A stretch of 64,000 nucleotides of DNA from Punctularia strigosozonata HHB-11173 SS5 (lineage: Eukaryota > Basidiomycota > Agaricomycetes > Corticiales > Punctulariaceae). The stretch spans positions 1,655,290 through 1,719,289 of the forward strand of contig NW_006767434.1 in the NCBI RefSeq assembly GCF_000264995.1, in the 5' to 3' direction. Positions within the stretch are counted from its first letter, which is position 1, and each line of letters starts with the position of its first letter. The notes under the pieces were generated by a model that worked only from the letters and a program-made list of their open reading frames with translations, did no database searches and was not told the DNA's origin. Below are positions 12,501 to 22,999 of the stretch, piece by piece. The translations under genes were made by a program, and so were the position numbers.

Positions 12501-13450
12501 CGGATTGTGGGGAAAAACTCATCAGTTGAGGGCCGTGTCGAGATTTATCGAATCTGGGCATAAAGATGAGATCTGCGGTGTTGCGCTCTCACCCAATGGT
12601 CGACGTGTTGTGACTGCTTCGAGGGACAAGACATTAGAAGTATGGTTCTTCGACGGCGCATTCGAAGGACCTGAACAACAAGGGCCGCTTTGTCGTCCTC
12701 TCGTCCTCAGCGGGCACTCCAAAAGTGTCCGTTCTGTCGCATACTCCTCTCATCCGCGCCATATGATCGCTTCCGGGTCTGATGACTGCACCGTCCGCAT
12801 ATGGAATGTGGAATCAGGCGCAACCGTTCAGGAACTGACAGGTCACACAGCTCCGGTTCTAACAGTGGCATATTCACCCGACGGGGGACATGTTGTCTCG
12901 GGCTCCGCGGATGGCACGATCCGGATCTGGTACACAAGCAATGTGGCAACGCCGCTCATCCTGAAGGGTGGCTTCGGTTCGGTTCGCTCGGTAGCATACG
13001 CCAATCATCGCGACTACTTTGCCTCTGGCTCGAACGATGGCAAAGTTCGCGTGTGGAATGCGAGGACGGGAAGAACGATGCAGAAGTCCGTCTACCGGCA
13101 CGACAATCACGTGACGTTTGTCGCATTCAAGTATCTCGGGGGCGACACGTACCTCGTCTCGGGTGGAGAAGATAAGGTCAATGTCTGGAGGTTGGGGATG
13201 GTTGACCACAAGAAGAGCCCTTTCTTGAGTGGGATAAAATCAGACGCCTAATTGAGTAGGTTTTGTTTTGTCAGAAGACGGTGTCGCAGGGAATGCTCAC
13301 TCGAGTCGCAGCGGCTCCAGAGCAATCACGCTATGGGGTGGCGTCACGATATCATTCTGCAGAAACCAGCATCTCACTGCCATGGCAGTATTCAACGGTG
13401 TCATCCAGGCATGGGATCAGCCAACTAAGGCAAATCTGTGTATTCGATAG
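9547..13450 (+). CDS. DUF2235 alpha/beta-hydrolase fused to WD40 repeats
   Basis: About 12 exons join to roughly 1,100 residues. Residues 1-6 (MGVAIS) fit the N-myristoylation pattern MGxxxS and are followed by a hydrophobic helix, a Gly/Asn/Gln/Val-rich stretch and a short collagen-like Gly-Pro run (about residues 118-143). The DUF2235 domain starts at NLVVCLDGTAN (161-167). It has the nucleophile elbow GFSRGAY (about 253, joined across the intron at 10431-10483), then FVGAWDTVSSVGW and VWFAGSHSD-IGGGN, all family hallmarks of a Ser hydrolase related to Tle1 phospholipases. A helical linker follows, then six to seven WD40 blades (for example SGSADGTIRIW, SGSNDGKVRVWN). A frame ending at 13251 is possible. 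I prefer a terminal 46-nt intron (13230-13275, CTAAT branch) that adds one more blade ending IQAWD and a stop at 13448-13450. No NACHT or NB-ARC domain is visible between hydrolase and repeats. Substrate unknown. Confidence 0.85.
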
Positions 13451-13545
13451 TGCCCAGAGCAATAGAGACGTATGCTACGAGAACATTGCGGCGAATCGAA
13501 GCAGAGAACACAATGAGACGAAGTTGGAAAAATAGAGCAGAATGT

Positions 13546-15318
13546 CTAAATCTCCTCCTGAGCATCCCTCACCCCCTCCCGTTCCAGGCCATAAACGAGG
13601 CCAAGCGCGACCCTTGCCGCTGCCCGCCTCCGCTCGTCCTCGTCGTCCATCATCCCGATCTCCTCCTTCATACCCTGCAGCGCGCTGAATACCCTGTTCA
13701 AATCGAACGCGCCCGCTTCCGAGCTCTCGCTCTCCGTCCTCTGTATCGACCCGTCCTCTCCGTCCTCCCCAAAGACGCCGCGGAAGATCTTGCGCTCGCG
13801 CGGCGAGCTCGGATCCGGCCGTGCGGGCGGCGTCCAGGTGGGGATCACGCTCGTCGAGAACGTCGTCGTCTTGCTCGGGGACTCGGCCGAGGGCACGTTC
13901 GCGGACGCGGACGTGCGCCGGGCGGACGGGGAGGAAGGTGCGAAGGGGTTGGCCGGGGGCGGCGTAGAGCCGGTGCCGAAGATCCTGCGGGAGGTCGCTT
14001 CGATCTCTGCGCGCGTCGGGAGGCCGTCCTCGTCCTCGTGGTCGTCGAAAGAGGTGTCGTGGATCTGGGTATACGAGAAGGAGGGCTCCTCGTCGTCCTC
14101 ATCCTCCTCGGCATCCGAGTGGGCGAGAGAGGCGGACGCGGACGCGGACGAGCGGTTGGCGGCGGCGTCGAAATCGTAGTGGGAATCGAGCGAGAGCACG
14201 GACGCGGACGCGGCGAGGGAGCGTCCCGCGTCGTGCGAGGGGAACGCGAGCGCGGCGTCGAGCTGCTTTGGCGACGTCGTCAGCGAGCCTTGGGCGATCC
14301 CGGGCTGCGACGGCGCGCTGGCCATGAAGGCGCCAAAGTCATCGTCAAAGCCCGAGGGCGGCGCCGTGATGTCGACATGATGGGGCGTGACGCTCTCCGC
14401 CGTCGGCGTGTGGACGAGGTCTTCCTGCAACCATCTCTCGAGCTCTTCCATCTCGTGCCGCTGCGCATCCGTGGAGGTCGAGCCGAGGATGGCGCGGATG
14501 TCGTCGGCGGACGAGGAGGAGCGGCCCCAGGTGAAGAGGTCGTGCGCGCCGCGGCTCTTGCGGGCGAGCGTGGCGGGCGCTTGGACCATCGACGGCCACA
14601 TGATGGTGCTCAGCGCATCTAGCACGCGGGGGAGCGACGGGATCGGTTCTGTGGTGTATGTGATTAGGCGTTGGTTGGATAGGAACAAGGAGGGCATGGG
14701 ATGCATACCCGTGTCGTCGTACGCGTCCGCGTCTGGATCTGAGCCGCCCGATCCCGTCGCGTCGACGTACTCGAATCCGTGCGACGAGCAAAAGTCGTCC
14801 GCGCCCTCGTGCGTCTCATCGCCGCTCGCGTGAGCGAGGCGCACGGCGAGCTGCACTTCGGGATCGCACCCGACGGCGGCGGTCACCTGCCCGGAGAGCA
14901 GCTTCACGTCGTCCCTGTAGTTCTGCCAAGACCATCGGGCGTAAGCATCGCTCCGTGCGAGGGTGCAGAAAGCGCTCACATCCGGTCCGTTCCACACGTA
15001 CACGAACGCGGGGACGCCCTGCACGTCCGCGGGCGTCCAGTCGTCAAAACTCTTGAGGCGGAAAGCAACCTGGGCGGTGTAGTACTTGTTCTGTATCGTC
15101 CATGGGATGTGCGTCTCCTGTCCGGGCGGAAGGGGGTCGTCCTCGGGGTTAGCGAGCGCGCGTAGACCTGGGTCGGCGAGTTCGTCTGTGACACATCACG
15201 GCGACGAGTGGGGTTGCGCCGAGCACATACGTTGGACGAGCTCGCGCGCGGTGGCGACCGACCGGGCGACGACGCAGATGGTGCAGCCGCCGTCTGATTC
15301 CACGTCTGACTCGGACAT
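13546..15318 (-). CDS. Alpha/gamma-adaptin-binding protein p34 (AAGAB/Irc6-like)
   Basis: Three exons (15318-15231, 15185-14709, 14648-13546). The N-terminal half has a small-GTPase-like strand pattern (CTICVVARS, PAFVYVWNGPD). The long middle is acidic and Ser-rich. The C-terminal signature LNRVFSALQGMKEEIGMM...RRAAARVALGLVYGL is characteristic of the p34/AAGAB family. By family it is a cytosolic chaperone for assembly of clathrin adaptor complexes. The intron at 14649-14708 is exactly 60 nt without an in-frame stop, so it can be mistaken for exon. The start is not certain: ATG at 15318 (MSESDVESDGG) is chosen, but an in-frame ATG at 15414 would add 32 residues. The gene is divergent from the F-box gene, 169 bp between starts. 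Confidence 0.8.
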
Positions 15319-15487
15319 GACCGCCACTAGAAAGATCAATCGATCACAGTCAGCGCGAATTTGATCGCGCTTATCCATTATTTGACCGTGGGAATCCGTG
15401 GGTAACTGATTCATGCTCGCTGCCGCCGCCGTTTTGACCACGACGACTACTTAAGGCCCCAGCCCTGTGCGGGCACCGTAAACCACC

Positions 15488-17201
15488 ATGGCCCCCCTTC
15501 CTGGCGACGTGTTGATGCTGATCATGTACCATCTAGAATTGACCGACCTGCTCGTGCTATCGCTGACCTGCCACTATCTGCACGACCTCGTTAGTCTGGG
15601 GCATATGGACCTTCGATAGCCTTGTCGTCGCGACTAACTATCGTCCCCAGGTCGCTTCGTCCGGATGGGCCCAATATGCTCGGACCCACCAGCGCTACGC
15701 ACCAAGCCTCTCACCCTTGCGCGAATCCTGGTCCAAAGACCCTCTCGCCCAGCTCTGCTTCCACGCCGAGACCGACCGCGCATGGGCGAAGGCAGCCTGC
15801 GTCGCGCGCCCGCTCATGCAGCCCTGGCACGGCAAGCTCCAGCCACTCATGGCGATCTCACCCTCGCGCCTCGTCGTCGCCGCAGGCAGCGACGTCTACG
15901 CGTACGCGTTCGAGGGCCCCGGCGCCCGCGTGCGCTTCGATTGCCTGTACCACCTTCGCGAGCCGGACACGCCCAGGCGGGACGTCACCGGCCTTGCGTT
16001 TGTATCAGATTCAGATTGTGGCGACGAGAGCGTGCTCTGCGTCGGCTTCGAGGATGGCGTGCTCGAGCTCGTGACGCTCCCATCACCCCCCGAGTACGAA
16101 AAAGAGCTCGGCGTCCCGGCGGATTGTCGCACCCCGCTCGACGTCTTCGCCGGCGACCTGATCGAGAGCCTGTGCTCGTGCTCGTCGGACATCTTGTCGC
16201 TCTCTCTGTCCGGCCAGGGCACGTTCATATCTCTGGCCTCCTCTCTGCCCTCATCCGCCTCGTCCTCATGCTCAGATTCCTCCGACTCGATCCCGCTCCC
16301 ATCCTTCCCGTACACGACGATCGACCTCCCGGGGCGCGGCTGGTCCTCGCACCTCAACATGTCCGCATCGACCCCGTACGCCGCCTTCGGCACCTCCTCC
16401 CCAACCCCGCTCGTCCTGCACGCCCTCCTCCCGGACACCGGCTTCTCGCGCGAGCCGCTCGCCATACTCGGCGCCGGGACCAAAGTCACCTCGCAGCAGA
16501 GCGCCGTGTACGGCATCGCGCGCGCTCCCTCGCACTTCCCATGGGGCGGGCCAGACCCGATCGTCGTCTCGGGCTGGTACGACGGCGTCGTGCGCGTGCA
16601 CGACCTCCGCGCCTCCTCGCGCTCGGACCACGCGGGGCTGACGCCGGTGATGAAGCTCTACGACCCGTGGTCGACCGAGCCGATCTACAGCGTCGCCGCC
16701 GGGGGAGGCTCCGGGTCGCACATCGCCGCCGGCTCCGCCCGGCACTCCGTCGTCTCCTTCTGGGACGTGCGCGCCTCCCCGACCGTCCCGCTCCCTCCCT
16801 CGTCCTCCTCGGCCACCCCGAACGGATCGCGCAAGCACGGCTTCAGCATCCACGGCCCGGGCAACGACCCCTCGCCCGTCTACAGCCTCGTCCTAGAAAG
16901 CTCTCGCCTGTTCGGCGCGACGCAGAGCCGGGCGTTCGTGTACGACTTTGGACCGGACGTGTCCACGTCCACGTACCCGCCCCTCCCGACCGACACCGAC
17001 TTCGTCCTGCCGGACGTCCCGGCCCCGAACAACAACAACAACAATAATAATGGAGGTCGGAGGAATCGCACTCGGCGGACGCAGCTGAACGAGGGGCTGA
17101 AGCGGCCCAAGGACTGGAACGGGATAGGGTACTACGTGACGAAGTACAGCCATAACCGCGGCGTCGCCAGCAAGGCGTCCCCGTCCGGCTCGTGGAGATA
17201 G
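15488..17201 (+). CDS. F-box protein with WD40-like propeller
   Basis: Exon 1 (15488-15589) encodes an F-box (MAPLPGDVLMLIMYHLELTDLLVLSLTCHYLHDL). Exon 2 (15651-17201) follows a 61-nt intron with a GTTAGT donor and CTAAC branch. Total is 550 residues. The second part has degenerate WD40 blades: RLVVAAGSDVYAY, VVSGWYDGVVRVHDLRA and AGSARHSVVSFWDVRA. A Ser-rich insert (about 16230-16310) and a poly-Asn tract near residue 480 interrupt them. By family, F-box plus propeller proteins recruit substrates to SCF ubiquitin ligases; the substrate cannot be told. The end is WR followed by TAG. The gene is convergent with MOB2 (241 bp). Confidence 0.8.
17029..17052 (+). repeat. AAC/AAT trinucleotide tract coding poly-Asn
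   Basis: A run of AAC codons passing into AAT codons encodes eight consecutive Asn in the F-box/WD40 protein. The tract is inside coding sequence and in frame, so length changes would keep the frame. Confidence 0.8.
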
Positions 17202-17442
17202 TAAGACTCGCTGCGACCGGTGTGGCCGCTCGTGTTCGCCAGTAATGTACTATTGGTCATGTTATAATCAATCTACCGATCGATTGGATGTGAGACACGG
17301 ACACCTCGGGCGAAAACGATATTCGAAAATCCTTGCAATGCGATAATATGATACAAACACGAAAAAAAAAATTGTTAACCAAGCTTTCCCTCATCTGCGT
17401 TTTATACCCCTCACTGTGACCATCTCGCGACACGGACTAGAA

Positions 17443-18428
17443 TCACCCCTCCAAGATGCCCATATCCTTCCACCTCTCCCACAACGCGCCGATACCGATC
17501 GTGCCCGTCTTGAAATCTCCCTTGAGGTCCTTCACGTCCACGAGATCGTACTCGCGCCCGAACGCCAAGAAATGGGCGAAGAGCGAGTTGAAGTGGGGCT
17601 CGGAGCGGAGGTGGAGGATCTCGCGGTAGTGGGCGTGGTAGATGTGGGCGAAGACGCGGAGGAGCTGGCGGTACACGTGCTTGACCGTCTGCGCAAAGTT
17701 GGGCGGGAAGGGCGCGCCGGACTTGACGGGGAAGACGTTCGGGTCGTCGAGCAGGTTCTGGACCCAGGTCATCACGTAGTCGATGTAGGTCGGCGCGGGG
17801 AGCTGCACGGGTCGTCGGTCGGCGTTGATCCAGGTGTAGTTCATGCTGGGTGGAAGGACGCGCGCGCGTCAGCTAGGTGCATGGCTCAGGATTGGGGGTG
17901 ATGGCGCGCGTACTTTCCGGGTCCTGCGGACATGGTGGAACACGATTGCAGCGTGCAGCATTCCGAGATGACGCCGTAGAACATGTTGATGTTCTGGTAA
18001 AAGTCGAACACTGCGGACAGACATGGCGCGATGTTCAGCACATCCTCCGCACTCATCCGGGCAGGGCAAAAAACAACGCACCGTTGACGGCGACCCATTC
18101 CGCGGTGTCGACGTACTTGGGCAGCATCACGATCGTCTTGAAGTTGCCTTTCACGAGCGCGGCTTCAACGAACGGGCTGCAGAGGTAGAGCGGCTTGTTG
18201 TTACTGCCCGGGGCAGCGCCCGGTCCTGGCGACGGCGGCTGCGGCGCGATCTGGTCGACGGGCGAGAACGTCGCGGACGTCGGCGTCGGCGAGCGGCGCG
18301 GGGCAGCTCCGCGTCCCCGTGGGTTGCGTCTGTTCGCGATCGGGAAGAGGATCGCGTGTCAGATCGCGGAACGCGGGGACACTCGAGTCTCGAGGGGGGC
18401 GTACGGACCCGAACAGGAAGTTGGCCAT
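17443..18428 (-). CDS. MOB2-like activator of NDR/Orb6-type kinase
   Basis: Four exons (18428-18409, 18329-18082, 18010-17914, 17845-17443). The first is only 20 nt (MANFLFG) and uses a GTCCGT donor. The core LVKGNFKTIVMLPKYVD, EWVAVNVFDFYQNINMFYG and SCSTMSAGPG, with LPAPTYIDYVMTWVQNLL and HFNSLFAHFLAFGREYDL, is the Mob1/phocein domain in the MOB2 version. The Cys residues after the YGVISE block and the HIYHAHY His residues fit the zinc site of the family. By family it binds and activates an Orb6/Cbk1 NDR kinase controlling cell polarity and septation. MOB1 is less likely because the KTIVMLPKYVD and MSAGP blocks are MOB2-type. Confidence 0.9.
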
Positions 18429-19207
18429 GGCTGGGTTGCTACGCGGTCGTCGCTGCCGCTACGAGGAGGACGCGTTGGTTCGGAGGGGCGCGGTGGTGTC
18501 GAGGAGGGAGAAGAGGAGGAATATGTACAAACGCCGGAGCGTCGTCGGTTGCAGGTTGCGACCCGCTTGCGCGCTCAGAACTGCAGAACATTCGGAAGAT
18601 TGATCTTACGTCCACTGCCACCAGGCATACCTCCGGCCTGATCATCTCACAACTTGGCTTGATTGCCACTCAGATTGAACTCAGATACGCACGTATGAAC
18701 GTCGTACGCAACGTTGTGATCGGGAAACAGTACATATGCCAATGCACTCACACCATAGCAACATCCGCTCTCGACTGATAGGCTTGTCCACGGAGCTATC
18801 AGATTTGGACGACGATGCGATTTATCATGGCGGTAACATGCTATAGGAAGTACATAACACGAGTCGCACGAACCAACACAGTGGGATCAGCAGCATTGTT
18901 GAAACCATACAGTCCGCACCTCGCCAGAGTGCGTTGTTCAGTTACCGAGCGAACGTGGCGTATACGTACACCTTTCGCGACTGCATGCAAGCTCGCAGGC
19001 GCGGTAAGGTACCCTATGGCCGGACCAATCTAGCTTCGGTGTCGGTAGGGGCTTCGAGAGCTGGATAATACATGTGGTCCAGCCGATATGGCCGCGCAGG
19101 AGGAGGCAGGGTTGTGTGCGGCGGCGCGATGTGTTGGTGACGTGCCTTGCCGTATGCGTTGTATTGGGCATACGACCGTACGGAGCAAGTCTGGAGCTCA
19201 ACGTAGC
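18429..19207. other. Intergenic, MOB2 promoter side
   Basis: No supported gene. The part next to 18428 carries the MOB2 upstream region; the part next to 19208 is downstream of the G-patch gene. Remaining frames look random. Confidence 0.4.
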
Positions 19208-20495
19208 TCATTCAACCTTCCGTTTCTTTTTTGGCTTTGGTGCTGCGCGGTTTTCCTCCTCCGTGGCCTTTCTTGCAGCAGCCTTGACTTCCTTCCTTGC
19301 TGCACGTTCTGCTCGTCGTCTGTTCTTCTCCGCGCGCTTCGCCTCGAACTGATCCTCTTTTTCGTCGTCATCCGTCTCCACCCTTCCCTTCTCTGATGGT
19401 TTCTCCTCTTTCTCCTTCTCCGTCCGTTCATCCGTCGCCGTCTTTCCTGCATCATTTCGTTTGCGTCTTTTCGCCGCCTTCGCCCTCGTAACCTGGTTTT
19501 CCCTTGCTCCGATTCTACTCCCTGCGGTGGTAGGGATCGACTGTGTGGTGGTATCCTCTGTTTCAGCGTCGTCGTGCGCGCTAGCGCGCGCCTTCGCCTC
19601 CTTCTTCCTCCGTTTCTCTTCCTTCCGCCTTGCCTTCTCGTCCTTCTTCTGATCCTTTCCCAACGGTTTCTCCTCTCGTCTCCATTCTCTCCCCTCCGAC
19701 GATTCCACCACCTCATTCGATCCGCTAACATTTCCACTCCCGTCTTCACCGCCTCTCTTCCGCTTCTTCCGCTTCGCCTCGTCAGGCCCCTGCTCCTTCG
19801 CCACAGGCTCCTTCGCGTGTCCTATGACCGTCGTGCTGTGATCCATCTCCACATCCATCGCGATCGGCTTCTCCTGCTCGACTTGCATCGTCGGTTCCAT
19901 CGCGGTCTCCGGCCCCAACACCGGCCCGCGGAAAAATCTCGAGTAGAGTCCCCTCTTGGCAGCCTCGCGCTTGGCGGTCGCCATGAGGCTCATCCGGGGT
20001 GTATCGGGATGCGCATCTGGAGTCGATGTGCCAGAGGTGGCGAGGGAGGCGGAAGCCGGCGTGCCCGATACTGGACGTCGGTTTGAAAGGATGCCGGTGC
20101 TCGTTCGCGTAAACTCGAGTGGTGTAGATTGTCCTGCTTTATACTAGCATCCGGTAGTGGAGAGATGAGCAAATAGGAAGACTTTTGCGCCTCGTTAAGG
20201 GCTCACGGAGTCATCTGCATCCTCATCCGAGTCGTCCACCTTCAAGGTTATGGCAGACGCCGCAGCCGCAAACAAACTATGCGAATTGGCATCCATCACT
20301 GCAATCTCATCGAATGTACTGATCGCAGACTCACTGGTCCCAGAACGGGAAGGCCTCGTCCCTGTCCTTGCCCACACCACCAAGGTTTTTCTTCTGCGTG
20401 ACGGCGATGGGTCGACTTATTGCTCCTTCCCGTAGAGCTGTGCCTTTTCCCTTCCAGCCTTGCGCAACCAGGTACTCATGTCCGTCTAGAGGCAT
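19208..20495 (-). CDS. G-patch domain nucleolar-type protein (GPATCH4-like)
   Basis: Three exons (20495-20335, 20276-20207, 20143-19208) give 388 residues. Exon 1 holds the G-patch (YLVAQGWKGKGTALREGAI...KNLGGVGKDRDEAFPFWD). Exon 3 has KAGQSTPLEFTRTSTGILSNRRP and a second conserved block, AKREAAKRGLYSRFFRGPVLGP. The rest is extremely Lys/Arg/Glu-rich and ends PKPKKKRKVE, an SV40-like nuclear signal. By family, G-patch proteins activate DEAH helicases in ribosome biogenesis or splicing; the basic tail suggests the nucleolus. The ATG at 20495 is the first before the G-patch. The gene lies 309 bp from the secreted Cys-rich gene, same strand. Confidence 0.8.
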
Positions 20496-20803
20496 TGCAG
20501 GATAGCGAAAACACGAGGACCACAATCTGAGTGGAAGCCAAGACCGAAGAGGTGGCTGAAGCGGAAAACACGATATCAAATTCGCGATCGCATGCCACGT
20601 GTGAATTTGATTATCCTCTACACCGAGCAGTCACAAAACCCAGTAAAACGATTAAGTATGTACCTATGTAAATATAAGATTCCAAGAGTGTAGAGATGAC
20701 AGCGCCTCAATGAAATGAAAATAATTGTCCGGAGGCGTGCACATGGATGCGTAACTCTTCCAAGCCCGAGTGCGACTATCCGGGTAGGAGGGGAACAAAC
20801 TCC

Positions 20804-21408
20804 TTATGCGGGGGCGACGCACTTCTCCTGGGTGGGACAGTTCGTCTGGTGGGTGTTCTGAAGGACACCATCCTACAGGAGAAGCGTGAGCTAATGCGAG
20901 TGAATTGCGGAGAGCATGAACTTACGAAGTCCCAGGTGCAAGCACCGCCGGCGTAAGCGCACTGGTAGCCGGTGAACTCGTTGATCAGGACACCGGTGTC
21001 ACCATTGTTGTCGATCGGGCATGCGCAGCCGGAGTCGGGGCAGACGGCGACGGAGGGACAGTTCGTCTGATGGATATTCTGCAGAACACCGTCCTGATTT
21101 TTCGACGTCGTCAGCCTCAATCGCGTCTCAGGTCGGCTTTGAACGCTCACCTTGTCGCCCCAGGTGCAAGCACCACCAGGGTAGGCGCATTGGTAGCCAG
21201 GGAAATAGTTGATGAGCACGCCGGTGTCGTAGTTGTTGTCGATGGGGCAGGCGCAGGGCTGGCTGTTGGCGGGCGGACCGCATGCAACGGCGACCTGTTG
21301 CGTGGCTTGGCGCCGGTGCAGGCTGGAGAACGGAGAGGCAGGGGTGCTCGCGGCGTTCGCAACCGCGGCGGTCAAAACCAGAGTGAGGGTGGTGAGGATC
21401 ATGGCCAT
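20804..21408 (-). CDS. Secreted Cys-rich protein with two tandem repeats
   Basis: Three exons (21408-21151, 21093-20926, 20872-20804) encode 164 residues. A signal peptide (MAMILTTLTLVLTAAVANAA) is followed by a dibasic Kex2-type site (LHRRQ). Then come two copies of a block CxCPIDNNxDTGVLINxFxGYQCAYxGGACTW, each followed by DGVLQN(I/T)HQTNCP. The repeat unit coincides with the exon phase (introns are phase 0 just after ACTW-x-x), which suggests exon duplication. About ten Cys residues imply disulfides. Function is unknown; it could be a small secreted effector-like or cell-surface protein. A TATATAAC box lies on the minus strand at 21527-21534, about 120 bp upstream of the ATG. Confidence 0.75.
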
Positions 21409-22999
21409 TGCTGTCAATTAGATAGGGTGGGGAGTAATCGGTCTTTGCTGAGAGTAAGAGAGAGTGGTAGCTAGCGAATGCGGGAGCTGTTTGCTTTGCT
21501 GGAGATCTTTGGTCCTTGAGGGTCTCGTTATATACCATCTGGTTGATAGAGACTGCTGCACTCCGACGATCTCGAAGTCAAAGGGCCGTACCATGAGGAC
21601 TTAATGCAGCATCCAGCGTACCTGTCCATCATCGAGTGTACCTCGCGCTCGCTGTCAAAGGCCGACTGCGTTGGAGGTCCGATCTCGCAGGAGGACCAGT
21701 ACAAACGTACATTTTTGACGAGGGCGGTCCAGGCAGGGCATAGCTCTTACGGGAGAGAGCTGTGTCCGACGGCAGTCGTGGGCATGACGAGCGGGCATGC
21801 GGCGATGGGAGATGCAGTTATGAACACACCGTGTCGGCTCTGAGCCAAACGACGATGATCGGTGCGATTGTGATCGGGGCTCTCCGGATAGTACGACCCT
21901 ACGCGATAACGAAGCCAGAGCGCCAACTCCCGGCGTAAAAGAGAGGGCCGCGCGTGCCTGAGGGCGATGAACATATGGGTGTACACCCGCCTTTTCACCA
22001 TCCGTGTCAGATGTGGACCTATTTCGGATCGACCAAGTCACGGAATTGGCTATTTTCCGCGCCCCTAGTCCACTAGCATGCAAGGTGCGATTAGAGGCGT
22101 GCAGGATTGGAAATGGCATTTGCCATTATAGTGTCTGGTGCCATTCGTTCACAAGAACCTCGAGGTGTGGAAAATGGGTCGGGTTTCGCAGGGCCAAGCC
22201 ATCATATAGAGGGCCGCGACGTAGGGCATTTCATCCAGGGCGAAACATATCACTCCGTGGTATTGCCAATAGAGCACAGTCACGAAGCAAGCAGCCATAG
22301 AGCTTCAGATTGACAGTGCCGCGATGTTTGTCGGAAGTTACAGGACTTGATCGTTTTGACGAGGTCTCTCGTACCTGGTGAGGGATGATGGAGGTCGGGA
22401 ACAAGTACGGTACGTGGTTTTCCTCGTGCGTACTGCTTGATGATCAGTGTCAGAAATCAAGGGATTCAGAAGTAACGTCACCGAGAATCAGTGACGACTA
22501 AGATAGAACACAACAGCCCCTGACACTGGACAGCAACCTGAGAATGTCGGTCCGGACATCAGAGGTTCAGATCTAGACCACCACGACTTGCTGACGATGG
22601 GAAAGTGATGCTTCATGATGATTACTGAATGCGAGCATTCACCATGCTGTTTGCTGGCTTCAAGAGCGTTGTCGCGACGATGTGTTAAGTCATATTCCTA
22701 TATTGTATACGAGACACGCAAATTGTTGATCGTTAAGTAATGGACTCATTCGATAGGACGATGAACGATCTTGATGGTCCGGTTGTCGCGCGTACCGTTT
22801 ATTTGCAGCTTTTTAGGGGGTACATTGGAAAAGCTAGACCACAACATTGCGTTGGATGACGCCGTACATCTGAGATGTTGCTGTTGTCGATTGGGGCGTT
22901 CAATGCGACTTTTTAACGTAAACTATTCCTAAGCCAACAAATATGTATTGGGATCCAGTTCATGATCGAATGCCAAACAAAATGAATATGGGTTAATCT
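21409..22999. other. Long intergenic region, no gene seen
   Basis: Apart from the TATA box of the gene ending at 21408, I find no coding or repeat signal in about 1.6 kb. Frames are short and show no family pattern. The right part is AT-richer than genic DNA. Confidence 0.4.

Noticed and set aside
13438-14622. 394-codon plus-strand open frame
   Set aside because: It is the antisense of the AAGAB-like exon, Arg/Gly-rich, with no family match; the minus-strand frame has the p34 signature.
15665-17047. 460-codon plus-strand frame overlapping the F-box/WD40 gene
   Set aside because: Shifted frame of the same exon; Arg/Ala/Pro-rich low-complexity, whereas the called frame has WD40 blades and a valid splice to the F-box.
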